This document shows, one piece after another, positions 7,804 through 16,132 of a DNA stretch of 64,000 nucleotides. A model generated the notes under the pieces. That model saw only the letters and a program-made list of their open reading frames with translations, was not told the origin of the DNA and ran no database searches. The stretch spans positions 1 to 64,000 of the forward strand of contig NZ_BMFU01000004.1 of assembly GCF_014639235.1 (NCBI RefSeq). The letters run 5' to 3'. The DNA is from Paenibacillus silvae (GTDB taxonomy: Bacteria > Bacillota > Bacilli > Paenibacillales > Paenibacillaceae). The position numbers and the translations under genes were made by a program. Each line of letters begins with the position of its first letter. The first letter of the stretch is position 1.

Positions 7804-9731
7804 GTGCCATAGCGGGAATAGTACATATGAATGGTCAACAGGCGCTATGGGAGGATAGCTGGCGGTTATATGCCAGCCTTGGACATATCCCTGCAGATAC
7901 GACGGGGGTATGGAAGGGGGATGAAGCCTTTCTCAGCTGTCATGCCCAGTGGATCACACCAGAGTCCGTCTACGAGAGATTACCTCTGTATGACGAAGAG
8001 AGCAAATTGACGATTACCGCTGATGCCATTCTGGATAACCGTGAACAGCTGGCAGAGCAGCTGCGGATTTCAAGATCGGCACTCATCGCCATGGCCGACA
8101 GTGAGTTGATACTGCTGGCATATCAGCGCTGGGGAGAAGAGGTGGCCACTCATTTGCTGGGCGACTTTGTGTTTGCAATTTGGGATGAACGCCGCCGCAC
8201 ACTGTTTGCGGCAAGAGATATTACAGGCATGAGAACTTTATACTACCGTCTTGATGGTCCGCGATTTGCATTCTGTACGTTGATGAAACCCTTGCTTGAA
8301 CTTGAAGGGGTTCAGAAGTCACTTGATGAAACCTGGTTATCTGATTTTCTGGCTATACCAGACATGCTTGATACGGCAAATATTCACGCAACGGTGTATC
8401 GCGGAATAAATCAACTGCCCTCAGCGCATACACTCACGTTTCGAAGCGGCAAGGTCGAAATGAAGCAGTATCATCGCTGGGATAACGTGGAGCCGCTCAG
8501 GCTCAGATCAGATGATGAATATATAGAGGCTTTTCGTGATGTATTTAGCCAGGCTGTTGGAGCACGCTTGCGAACACATAGACAGGTCGCTGCCGCTTTA
8601 AGCGGTGGATTGGATTCGGGTTCCGTCGTTGGGTTTGCATCTGGCACCCTTCGAAGCCAAGGAAAGCAGCTGCATGCTTACAGCTATGTGCCTGTTCCGG
8701 ATTTCACTGATTATACGTCGAAAACCTTACTGGCAGATGAGCGACCTTTCATTCAGTCTACGGTTAGCCATGTAGGCAATATCTCGGAAAACTATCTGGA
8801 TTTCGAAGGTCGGAGTCCGCTCAGCGAAGTGGATACGTGGCTGAATATGCTGGAGATGCCTTATAAATACTTTGAAAATTCATTTTGGATACGCGGATTC
8901 TATGAAAAAGCGAGTGAACAGGACGCAGGTGTTCTATTAACAGGAGCACGCGGTAATTTCACCATCTCATGGGGGCCTGCACTGGACTATTATGCCAGCT
9001 TGCTGAAAAGCGGCCGTTACTTCCGCTGGTTCCGCGAGATGCAGCAGTACAGCGGACGGACGGGTATGGCGTTATCACGCATCGCCAGAATTACAGGCCG
9101 GAAGGCTTTTCCACAATGGTTCCAAACGAAAAATAAGGGTGCAGCTCCAGCGTTGGGAGCTCCATTGATACATCCGGACTTTGCCGCAAAAACGGGTGTG
9201 CTGGACCGACTCGGCTCCATCATCGTACAACAGGGTGGTGCACAGGCGAATGCGCTTAAAGTAAGGGCCGACAAATTCAATAATCTGGCGATTGCAAATA
9301 AAAATGGTACTGTCGCTACCAAATGCTCTCTTAGGTACAGAGCTTGGGAGCGAGACCCGACGAGTGATCCGAGAGTCATTCAATTCTGTCTCGCTGTACC
9401 TATTGAACAGTATGTACGTCAAGGGACCGATCGCTCCTTGATCCGTCGCGCTGCATCACCGGAATTGCCGGATAAGGTGAGACTTAATCAGCGTGTAAGG
9501 GGAGTACAACCTGCCGATTGGCTGCATCGCATCCTGCCTGATTGGGAAGCTTTTACTTCCGAACTTAGGACATTATGTTCTGACAGTCAGGTTGCAGGCA
9601 TATTAAACACGGATCGGATTAGTACAGCTTTGTCTAATCTACCGAGTCCGAGACCTGAGCTGGCATCTCATCCGGACTTGCGATTAATGATGCATAGTCT
9701 CATTGTATACCGGTTTATTCAGAGGTTCTGA
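7800..9731 (+). CDS. lasso peptide macrolactam synthetase (asparagine-synthetase-like, C protein)
   Basis: 643 residues with GGGGAGG before the ATG. The N-terminal domain (about 1-200) is a class II glutamine amidotransferase fold that has lost its nucleophile: it begins MSAIAGIV instead of MCGI. The C-terminal synthetase domain carries the ATP-pyrophosphatase loop LSGGLDSGSVVG at about residue 265. Lasso cyclases use this domain to adenylate the side-chain carboxylate of Asp/Glu in the core and form the isopeptide ring with the N-terminal amine; no ammonia source is required, which explains the missing Cys. It sits 47 bases ahead of the precursor gene. A simple asparagine synthetase is unlikely given these neighbours. 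Confidence 0.9.
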   Translation: MSAIAGIVHMNGQQALWEDSWRLYASLGHIPADTTGVWKGDEAFLSCHAQWITPESVYERLPLYDEESKLTITADAILDNREQLAEQLRISRSALIAMADSELILLAYQRWGEEVATHLLGDFVFAIWDERRRTLFAARDITGMRTLYYRLDGPRFAFCTLMKPLLELEGVQKSLDETWLSDFLAIPDMLDTANIHATVYRGINQLPSAHTLTFRSGKVEMKQYHRWDNVEPLRLRSDDEYIEAFRDVFSQAVGARLRTHRQVAAALSGGLDSGSVVGFASGTLRSQGKQLHAYSYVPVPDFTDYTSKTLLADERPFIQSTVSHVGNISENYLDFEGRSPLSEVDTWLNMLEMPYKYFENSFWIRGFYEKASEQDAGVLLTGARGNFTISWGPALDYYASLLKSGRYFRWFREMQQYSGRTGMALSRIARITGRKAFPQWFQTKNKGAAPALGAPLIHPDFAAKTGVLDRLGSIIVQQGGAQANALKVRADKFNNLAIANKNGTVATKCSLRYRAWERDPTSDPRVIQFCLAVPIEQYVRQGTDRSLIRRAASPELPDKVRLNQRVRGVQPADWLHRILPDWEAFTSELRTLCSDSQVAGILNTDRISTALSNLPSPRPELASHPDLRLMMHSLIVYRFIQRF

Positions 9732-9778
9732 TTCATAGTAAAGAGCGCGGCCAATGCTCATGAAAGGAGGTGAATACG

Positions 9779-9919
9779 ATGCAAAACGAAAAAAAGGAAT
9801 GGCAAGCTCCGGCACTTGAAGTATTGGACGTTAATAAAACTATGGCTGGTACTGGCTATAGACAAATTGACTGGGTTACGGATCATGATGCTGATTTGTA
9901 CGATCCAACAACGTCTTAA
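9779..9919 (+). CDS. paeninodin-like lasso peptide precursor (46 aa)
   Basis: Found by reading the gap: ATG 9779, 46 codons, TAA 9917-9919, with AAAGGAGGTGA nine bases upstream, the strongest ribosome site of the operon. Leader residues 1-22 include the W8..P11.L13 pattern expected for binding the PqqD-type element and Thr21 at position -2 before cleavage. The predicted core is A23-S46: ring AGTGYRQID with Ala1 joined to Asp9, then tail WVTDHDADLYDPTTS. Paeninodin likewise has Ala1, Asp9 and a C-terminal Ser that its kinase phosphorylates. The core has two Tyr (5 and 19) and four Thr that a sulfotransferase might use. Acidic tail (four Asp after the ring). The cleavage site is inference from family rules. 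Confidence 0.88.
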   Translation: MQNEKKEWQAPALEVLDVNKTMAGTGYRQIDWVTDHDADLYDPTTS

Positions 9920-9949
9920 TCTTGTTTTCCCATAGTAAACCAAACTAAT

Positions 9950-10022
9950 AGGGCGGAATTGCATCCAGTCTAGCTTTTTCGCCTCCGCCCTAATATTGAG
10001 CAGATGAATATCAGGGCTTTTT
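9950..10022 (+). terminator. terminator plus overlapping alternative hairpin (attenuator-like) after the lasso precursor
   Basis: GCCCTAATATT (9987-9997) and AATATCAGGGC (10007-10017) pair with a single mismatch and are followed by TTTTT (10018-10022), a standard intrinsic terminator. The left arm overlaps TCCGCCCT (9984-9991), which can instead pair with AGGGCGGA (9950-9957). The two structures exclude each other, so read-through into the kinase-to-transporter genes may be set by which one forms. At the least it gives more precursor mRNA than enzyme mRNA. Confidence 0.7.
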
Positions 10023-10053
10023 CTTATATGAATAAATGAAGGAGGCATCCTTA

Positions 10054-10998
10054 TTGTTGCCTGTGCATTATGAAGCTTACGGGTTAATCTGGTCGAGTCA
10101 GATCGTTATGCCCGAATTGCAGCTAGTGGCACCTGAAGCAGGGAGGAAAAGGCAAGTTGATGTGCATATCGAGTCCCGAGATCTGACGGGATTATGGACG
10201 CAATGGGATGTGGGGAGCGACAACTTTGTGGCGCGGGACGGTTGTCTTTTTTTCAAAATCGAAGAAACGGGTTTGTTTTATATGGAGCAAGGCAAAAGGA
10301 TTATGGTATCTCCGGTACCGGGTGCGGATGAGAAAAAAGTGCGGTTGTTCCTCCTTGGGACATGTATGGCCGTTATTATGATGCAGCGCGGCATTCTTCC
10401 ACTCCATGGAAGCGCCGTTGTTGTGGATGGATGGGCATATGCCTTTGTCGGACATTCAGGAGCAGGAAAATCGACATTATCCGCTGCGCTTGCTTCACGC
10501 GGTTACCCGCTTCTCACGGATGATGTCGTTGCACTGACCTGGGATGCTGGTGGAAGGGCGATCGTGTCGCCGGGATATCCGCAGCAGAAGTTATGGCAGC
10601 CCAGTCTGGATGGCTTCGGCATGAATAAGCAAAACTATGCAACCGTGCATGCCGAAATCACGAAGTATGCTATACCGGTTCAGCATTATTTTTATGAAAG
10701 ATCCGTGCCGCTTGCAGCAATATTTGAGCTTGTACCACAGCCGGATCATGAACCGGGGCCCGTACAGCTGGAGCAGGTTATTGGTCTGGAGCGCCTTCAT
10801 TTGTTATGCTCGCATACGTTTCGCGGGGGACTGATCGCACGTCAGGGTCTGGCTCAATGGCTGTTTGAAACAGCTTCAAGACTTTCGGCCAGTGTCGAGG
10901 TTAACAGATTAAGCAGGACAGGTTCACATTTTACAGCATTTGAGATGGTAGAACGAATCATTACTCATATACGCAAAGGGGTGCATACAGAATTATGA
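10054..10998 (+). CDS. HPr kinase-like lasso peptide kinase (PadeK-type)
   Basis: 314 residues from a TTG at 10054; the ATG at 10036 is rejected because the AAGGAGG ribosome site (10039-10045) lies inside that extension. It has the HPr kinase/phosphorylase C-terminal core: HGSAV near residue 118, the P-loop GHSGAGKST near 133-141, and the acidic pair in LLTDDVVAL near 156. In paeninodin-type clusters this enzyme phosphorylates the C-terminal Ser hydroxyl of the precursor. The precursor here also ends in Ser, so the target is probably conserved. It ends with an ATGA overlap into the PqqD-type gene. It is not the true HprK, whose N-terminal domain is absent. Confidence 0.87.
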   Translation: MLPVHYEAYGLIWSSQIVMPELQLVAPEAGRKRQVDVHIESRDLTGLWTQWDVGSDNFVARDGCLFFKIEETGLFYMEQGKRIMVSPVPGADEKKVRLFLLGTCMAVIMMQRGILPLHGSAVVVDGWAYAFVGHSGAGKSTLSAALASRGYPLLTDDVVALTWDAGGRAIVSPGYPQQKLWQPSLDGFGMNKQNYATVHAEITKYAIPVQHYFYERSVPLAAIFELVPQPDHEPGPVQLEQVIGLERLHLLCSHTFRGGLIARQGLAQWLFETASRLSASVEVNRLSRTGSHFTAFEMVERIITHIRKGVHTEL

Positions 10999-11300
10999 CA
11001 GCCAGCACAAAAATCAACGCAAATGACCGGGTCACTCGCAAGGAAGGCAATCTGGTCAGTGATATGGGCGGGGAGAAGGTCATGATGAGCATCGCTTCCG
11101 GTAAATATTACAATCTGGGAAGCACAGGCGGACGGATCTGGGAACTGATTGCCGAAGAGCAAACACTGGATCAATTGATTCAGGCACTCGCGGCAGAGTA
11201 TGATATTGAGCCTGAACGATGCGGGGAGCAGGTTGTCTCTTTTTTGCAGCATCTGCTGCGTGAAGATTTAATCGACGTTACCGTATCCAGCGGAGTATGA
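10995..11300 (+). CDS. PqqD-type RiPP recognition element (lasso B1 protein)
   Basis: 101 residues with the PqqD fold pattern: an N-terminal beta region (VTRKEGNLVSDMGGEKVMM), the motif SGKYYNLGSTGGRIWELI, then a helical part ending in VVSFLQHLLREDLI. In lasso systems this stand-alone domain grips the leader peptide and delivers it to the B2 protease and cyclase; the leader Trp8-Pro11-Leu13 is its likely ligand. Its start overlaps the kinase stop by four bases and the B2 gene begins four bases after its own stop. Length and sequence are normal for the family. Confidence 0.9.
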   Translation: MTASTKINANDRVTRKEGNLVSDMGGEKVMMSIASGKYYNLGSTGGRIWELIAEEQTLDQLIQALAAEYDIEPERCGEQVVSFLQHLLREDLIDVTVSSGV

Positions 11301-11304
11301 TGAG

Positions 11305-11787
11305 ATGTTTCGTAAAATAAAAGCTTTTTTCAAGCTCTCTGGTTCGATGCGACGTTTGGTGTGGGAAGCTTATGTTCTGCTTGCGTGGGCACGCATACAG
11401 AAGGCGAAGCCGTTCGCTAAAATTGCTCCAGGGCTTGGCGCTCCGATGTTCGAAACGCCGCTGACCGGGTTGAACCGCGACCAGATCGCTATGATAAGGA
11501 GCATATCCAAGGCAGTAATGATTGCTGCCAAATACACGTTATGGGAAAGCAGTTGCCTTGTCATGGCTGTAGCTGCAATGAAAATGCTGGAACGACGTCA
11601 TATTGAAAGCACACTGTATATGGGGACAGCTAAGAATGAGCAGGGGCAGCTGATGGCTCACGCCTGGCTGCGAAGCGGAAAACTGATCGTGACTGGAGCA
11701 GACACGATGGACCAATACACGGTAGTTGGCGTATTTGGCAAACGATGTCCTGAGAAGGGAGCCGGGGAGATTGTCTATAACACATGA
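11305..11787 (+). CDS. lasso peptide leader peptidase (B2, transglutaminase-like)
   Basis: 160 residues, the size expected for a split B2 protein. ESSCLVMAVAAMKML carries the catalytic Cys (Cys84) and MAHAWL the His (His119); an Asp around 132-136 would complete the triad. These are cysteine proteases of transglutaminase fold that cut the leader just after the conserved Thr-X (here Thr21-Met22), freeing Ala1 for ring closure. It lies directly after the B1 gene and its last 17 bases overlap the start proposed for the nucleotidyltransferase gene. The ribosome site is weak (CGGAG about nine bases upstream), consistent with coupling to the B1 gene. Confidence 0.88.
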   Translation: MFRKIKAFFKLSGSMRRLVWEAYVLLAWARIQKAKPFAKIAPGLGAPMFETPLTGLNRDQIAMIRSISKAVMIAAKYTLWESSCLVMAVAAMKMLERRHIESTLYMGTAKNEQGQLMAHAWLRSGKLIVTGADTMDQYTVVGVFGKRCPEKGAGEIVYNT

Positions 11788-12973
11788 AAATGAGCAGTAT
11801 GCAGCAGAGTTACCAAAGGAGCTCAGACTGATCTTGAGCATGCTTAGAGGGGATATGACAGCTCTGACTTCCCAGGAGATTGAGGGCCAGCTGCACGGTG
11901 TGGATTGGTCGCTTTTTTTACGTCTTGTCTATCATCATCGACTGTATTCTGTAATGTACCTTTATTTGAAAAAGGAGACAGCGCTGCCCGTTCCTCAGGC
12001 GGTGATGGAAAGCTTGAAGCAGCAGTATACGATGAATACGTTCCGTATGCTGCAGTTAACGGCCGAGATGGAACAAGTGTGCGGAGCTTTTCGTGAGCAT
12101 GGCATTCGAAACATTACGCTGAAAGGTCCCGCATTGGCTCATGATCTGTATGGAGACGTATCTATGCGAACCTCCAAAGATCTGGATATTTTAATTCCTG
12201 TTCAGGATGTAGAAGCTGCTGCGAGAACTCTTCAGGGACTTGGTTACCAGTGCAAGGAGGGGGAACGAGCTCTGACGGTCCGCAGTTGGAAATGGCGGGA
12301 GCATCATATCTGTTATATTCATCCGCTCAAGCGAACACAGATCGAGATTCACTGGCGGCTCAATCCGGACTCCGGCCGGGAAAGCGACTTTGAATTGTTG
12401 TGGCAGCGAAGCCGGTTCAGTACGTATACCCAGACACCTGTACGTATGCTGGAAGCAGAGGATTTATGGGTTTATCTGGTGACTCATGGTGCAAGGCATG
12501 GCTGGTTCAGGCTGCGCTGGCTGCTCGATATCGACCAGATGATTCGTACGATGCCACTGGATGTGAATAAGATCGAGCGTCGCCTGAAAGAAGAAGCACG
12601 TTTGTCCATCGGCTCGCAGACACTACATCTCGTTTCCAATCTGCTGCATACCCCACTTAATGAGGCATATAGATCCATCATGTCGATGAATGTGCGTGCT
12701 GGAAAACGATTGGCTAAAGAAAGCGTGCTGTTTATGAAGGATATGCTGGACAGCCCAGCAGATTTAAATCAGTATAACTCTTATTTATTTGCCCTGCGCA
12801 GCACCAGGCAGAAATGGTTTTTCTTCATTGAACGTTTATATCCAAGCACATGGGATGTGCATCAGCTGCCGCTTCCACGATCACTGTACTTTTTATATTT
12901 CCCGTTACGCCCGTTTCTCTGGTTCTGGCGACGCTTGAAAAGAAGCACAGTAACAGAGAGGAGTAAAGTATGA
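11771..12973 (+). CDS. nucleotidyltransferase family protein of the lasso operon
   Basis: 400 residues from TTG 11771 (AAGGGAG nine bases upstream); the ATG at 11726 would add residues read through the B2 gene and is less likely. Residues around 105-140 carry ITLKGPALAHDLYG and RTSKDLDILIP, the nucleotidyltransferase pattern with a DxD metal-binding pair typical of PF14907-like proteins, which recur next to lasso and other RiPP genes. The remainder is helical with a basic, aromatic C-terminus. Its role here is unproven: it could add a nucleotide or further group to the phosphorylated tail, or act in immunity. It overlaps the ABC transporter start by four bases. Confidence 0.75.
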   Translation: MSITHENEQYAAELPKELRLILSMLRGDMTALTSQEIEGQLHGVDWSLFLRLVYHHRLYSVMYLYLKKETALPVPQAVMESLKQQYTMNTFRMLQLTAEMEQVCGAFREHGIRNITLKGPALAHDLYGDVSMRTSKDLDILIPVQDVEAAARTLQGLGYQCKEGERALTVRSWKWREHHICYIHPLKRTQIEIHWRLNPDSGRESDFELLWQRSRFSTYTQTPVRMLEAEDLWVYLVTHGARHGWFRLRWLLDIDQMIRTMPLDVNKIERRLKEEARLSIGSQTLHLVSNLLHTPLNEAYRSIMSMNVRAGKRLAKESVLFMKDMLDSPADLNQYNSYLFALRSTRQKWFFFIERLYPSTWDVHQLPLPRSLYFLYFPLRPFLWFWRRLKRSTVTERSKV

Positions 12974-14799
12974 ATTCTGAATTGCGTTATTTTATGCGAA
13001 AACTTCACCACGTTACGGGGCCTGTATTATATTGGAATCTGCTAGGTATGATCTGCATTGGCTTAATGGAGGGCATCGGCATATATATGCTGGTTCCAAT
13101 GCTGACTCTGATCGGCATTTTTGATATGGGCTCTTCCGGAATACACATTCCTTGGTTAACTGACTTTCTCCATCAATTCTCGCAGCATTATCAATTAATC
13201 CTGGTATTGCTTACCTTTGTACTGATCGTGTCAGGACAGGCGTGGATGCAGCGCCTTCAGACGATTCGTAATGCCCGCATTCAGCAGCAATTTATACGAA
13301 CGCTGCGTATGGAAACCTACAGCGCCATCCTTATGGCAAAGTGGTCCTTTTTTCTCCCAAAACGAAAATCCGATTTTAACCATATATTAACGACCGAGCT
13401 TGCACGTGTCAGCCAGGGAACGAGCATTTTGCTGCAGATGGCGGCTTCGCTTGTTTTTACTGCGATTCAGATTGGCCTGGCTTTCTGGTTATCTGCCAGG
13501 TTAACGGCGCTTGTGCTTGTTTGCGGTCTAGTATTGTTTTTCCTGCTCAGAACATTTGTGAGACGTGCGAAACAAATCGGAGATCAAACGACGGAATTGT
13601 CACAAATGTATTATAACGGGATCACCGAGCATTTTAATGGAATCAAAGACATCAAGAGTAATATGCTTGAGCATTCACATATCCATTGGTTTGATCGTAT
13701 GTGTAGACGTATTGAGCGCAATGTTGTGCAGTTCAGTCAGCTCAATACGGGTACACAACTGATTCATCGTGTGTCTGCGGCGTTAATTATCGCAGCGTTT
13801 ATCTATTTATCACTACGTGTGATGTCAGTGCCTCCAGCCAGTTTGTTATTGATTATTTTGATTTTTTCACGATTATGGCCGAGATTTACAGCTATTCAGT
13901 CCAATCTGGAGTACATAAGTTCCATGCTGCCTGCATTTCGAATCGTGAGAGAACTGCAGGTACAAACCGGGAAAAGCCGTGAAATCAGTGAAAGTATAGT
14001 TGCAGCGCCACAATCTACTGCTGCACCGGCTCATTCTATCGTTCCCGTGGATCTCAAGGACTCCATTATCTGTCAGGATGTATATTACCGTTACGAAGGA
14101 AATGATAACTATTCGTTGTCGAATGTGTACGCAGCCATTCCGGCCAAAGGCATGACGGCGATTGTTGGTAAGTCGGGGGCAGGCAAAAGCACATTAATCG
14201 ACCTGATTATGGGGCTTATGCGGCCTGAGAGCGGGAATATCCTGATCGACGGGAAATCTTTGACCGAGGAAGGATTGCTTAGTTGGCGCAGTTCGATTGG
14301 TTATGTATCCCAGGACCCTTTTTTGTTTCATACGAGCATTCGTGAAAATTTACGTCTGGTCGACCCTGACGCGAGTGAAGAGCAGATGTGGCGGGCCCTT
14401 CAGTTTTCTGCCTCTGCCTCGTTTGTTCGCAAGCTCCCCCAGGGGCTGGATACCATCATAGGGGATCGCGGAATCCGACTGTCAGGCGGTGAGCGTCAGC
14501 GTCTGGTGCTTGCCCGCACGATGCTCCGTAATCCATCCGTGTTGGTTTTGGATGAAGCCACAAGTGCGCTGGACAGTGAAAATGAACAGTATATCCATGA
14601 AGCGCTTGAGCAATTAAAAGGGCATGTTACCATTATTGTTATTGCCCATCGCTTATCCACCATTCGTACGGCAGACCGCGTGATCGTTCTGGAGGAAGGA
14701 CGTGTGATTCAGGAGGGCGGTTATCAGCAATTATCCGCAGATCCGGTGGGCACGTTCAGCAGATTGCTGAATATGCAGGCTGGTGCTGCCGGGCAGTAG
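12970..14799 (+). CDS. ABC transporter, fused permease and ATPase (lasso exporter, D protein)
   Basis: 609 residues. The N-terminal half has about six membrane segments (first at 20-50) of the ABC exporter type; the ATPase half has Walker A VGKSGAGKST at about 397-406, the signature LSGGERQR, Walker B VLVLDEATSALD and the switch His in IAHRLST. It probably exports the finished peptide and protects the producer, as D proteins do. There is no peptidase domain, in line with leader removal by the B2 enzyme. Last gene of the operon, coupled to the nucleotidyltransferase by an ATGA overlap; a hairpin follows at 14871. Confidence 0.92.
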   Translation: MNSELRYFMRKLHHVTGPVLYWNLLGMICIGLMEGIGIYMLVPMLTLIGIFDMGSSGIHIPWLTDFLHQFSQHYQLILVLLTFVLIVSGQAWMQRLQTIRNARIQQQFIRTLRMETYSAILMAKWSFFLPKRKSDFNHILTTELARVSQGTSILLQMAASLVFTAIQIGLAFWLSARLTALVLVCGLVLFFLLRTFVRRAKQIGDQTTELSQMYYNGITEHFNGIKDIKSNMLEHSHIHWFDRMCRRIERNVVQFSQLNTGTQLIHRVSAALIIAAFIYLSLRVMSVPPASLLLIILIFSRLWPRFTAIQSNLEYISSMLPAFRIVRELQVQTGKSREISESIVAAPQSTAAPAHSIVPVDLKDSIICQDVYYRYEGNDNYSLSNVYAAIPAKGMTAIVGKSGAGKSTLIDLIMGLMRPESGNILIDGKSLTEEGLLSWRSSIGYVSQDPFLFHTSIRENLRLVDPDASEEQMWRALQFSASASFVRKLPQGLDTIIGDRGIRLSGGERQRLVLARTMLRNPSVLVLDEATSALDSENEQYIHEALEQLKGHVTIIVIAHRLSTIRTADRVIVLEEGRVIQEGGYQQLSADPVGTFSRLLNMQAGAAGQ

Positions 14800-14870
14800 C
14801 AGAGATAGATTGTGTATGAGGGGAAATCAATGAGCTTGTTCTCTAATGAGTCAACTAGAGTGGATGAGTA

Positions 14871-14896
14871 AAGGCGTACCGTTCAAGGTACGCCTT
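14871..14896. terminator. hairpin between convergent lasso operon and cysC
   Basis: A 10-bp perfect stem AAGGCGTACC / GGTACGCCTT with a six-base loop. T-runs on either side are short, so it is a modest bidirectional terminator. It is 72 bases past the transporter stop and 44 bases before the end of cysC. Confidence 0.6.
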
Positions 14897-14939
14897 TGGT
14901 ACGTCAAGTTTTGCTTGGCATTGTAGTTTGGATTGAAAT

Positions 14940-15578
14940 TTAGCTGGTCAGGACCGAGCCGGACTTCAAAGGCAGATGTAAAGCCCCGATCTGTTGCAGA
15001 TGCTGAATGATGTCCTGGACCGCTTCTTCAATGGTGCATTGTTCTGTATCTATGATGAAGGAAGGAGATTGTGGAACATCATAAGGGGCAGAGATGCCTG
15101 TAAAATGAGGAATTTCACCTCTGCGTGCTTTTTTGTAAAGCCCTTTGGGGTCACGTCGCTCACATTCTTCTATGGAACAACGAACATAGATTTCAATGAA
15201 ATCCTCTGGTTCAAACATGCTGCGAACCATGGCCCGATCCGAATCATGTGGGGAGATAAAAGCGGAGAGCACAAGCACCCCTGCATCAACCATCAGCTTG
15301 CACACTTCTCCGATACGCCTAAGGTTTTCCTGCCGATCTGCTGCAGTAAAGCCAAGGTCCTTGTTCAGTCCATGCCTGACATTATCTCCGTCCAGTACAT
15401 AACTGCGGACTCCCTGCTCGTGTAGGTACCTCTCCAGGGCAAAAGCAATGGAGGACTTGCCCGAACCGGATAAACCTGTAAACCACAAGGTACGGCTGTG
15501 ATGCCCGTTATTATTCTCGCGATCCTGCCGGCTCAGACTTGATGCTTGCCAGGTAATGTTGCGATCTTCGTTTGACAT
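14940..15578 (-). CDS. cysC: adenylylsulfate (APS) kinase
   Basis: 212 residues, the usual size. FTGLSGSGKSS is the P-loop, VLDGDNVRHGLNKDLGF the APS-binding signature and SAFISPHDSDRAMVR the following conserved loop; YKKARRGEIPHFTGI is the mobile lid. It phosphorylates APS to PAPS, the sulfate donor. No ATP sulfurylase, PAPS reductase or other sulfate assimilation gene is next to it; instead it faces the lasso operon whose first gene is a PAPS-dependent sulfotransferase. That pairing suggests it supplies donor to the tailoring step, although it may also serve general assimilation. It lies on the opposite strand, so it is not in the same transcript. Confidence 0.93.
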   Translation of the reverse strand: MSNEDRNITWQASSLSRQDRENNNGHHSRTLWFTGLSGSGKSSIAFALERYLHEQGVRSYVLDGDNVRHGLNKDLGFTAADRQENLRRIGEVCKLMVDAGVLVLSAFISPHDSDRAMVRSMFEPEDFIEIYVRCSIEECERRDPKGLYKKARRGEIPHFTGISAPYDVPQSPSFIIDTEQCTIEEAVQDIIQHLQQIGALHLPLKSGSVLTS

Positions 15579-15724
15579 GTTATCCGCCCTTTACATCTGT
15601 GATTTGTATAATATTTTAACATATTTACTAGATTATAGACTATGAATGTTTTCTGCAAAATAAGCGTGAAGGGTCTGTATATCGGGTATAGATGTTATAC
15701 ACATAGAGCAGGAGGCCAATATTT

Positions 15725-16132
15725 ATGCGTGAACACATTCAAAATATACAAGTAGGTTTCAAATGCCCTGATTGCGGGCAAGAGGTGAGCACGCATTTTA
15801 TGCAGGAACAAGTAAGCAGCGTTCGCTGCGGGGGCTGCAATCGAGCATATACACTCATGAAGCCAACGATTGGAGATGAGATTTTGCTGGATTGGGAGCA
15901 GGAGGCGTTGTATCACAAGCTGCGTGCAGAGCGTTCGGAAAGGGACAACCATAACATGTCAGCACTTATTATCAAAGTCATTGAATTGCTTACCTGGCGC
16001 GATCAGGGTGACGGTCAGACCCGCGCTATTCAAACGGTAAAGGAGTGGCTGGCTGCCAGCGGCAAGCCGCAGACTTTGCTTGAACTTTTTCATCAACCGA
16101 CTTCCACTAAACGTGAAAATAAACGGTTATAG
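15725..16132 (+). CDS. small zinc-ribbon protein, hypothetical
   Basis: 135 residues with AGGAGG nine bases before the ATG. The N-terminal part has two knuckles, CPDCGQ (about 14-17) and CGGCNR (about 36-39), which would bind one zinc as a rubredoxin-like ribbon. After about residue 55 it is hydrophilic and helical (WEQEALYHKLRAERSERDNHNMSALIIKVIELL). No membrane segment or signal. It is monocistronic or leads into pdaA about 100 bases later. I do not recognise the family; a nucleic-acid or protein-binding role is only suggested by the ribbon. Confidence 0.7.
   Translation: MREHIQNIQVGFKCPDCGQEVSTHFMQEQVSSVRCGGCNRAYTLMKPTIGDEILLDWEQEALYHKLRAERSERDNHNMSALIIKVIELLTWRDQGDGQTRAIQTVKEWLAASGKPQTLLELFHQPTSTKRENKRL

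Noticed and set aside
7800..9731. Housekeeping asparagine synthetase
   Set aside because: It lacks the N-terminal nucleophile Cys and is coupled to lasso genes on both sides.
10054..10998. True HPr kinase/phosphorylase
   Set aside because: The N-terminal HprK domain and the C-terminal phosphorylase motif are missing, and the context is RiPP biosynthesis.
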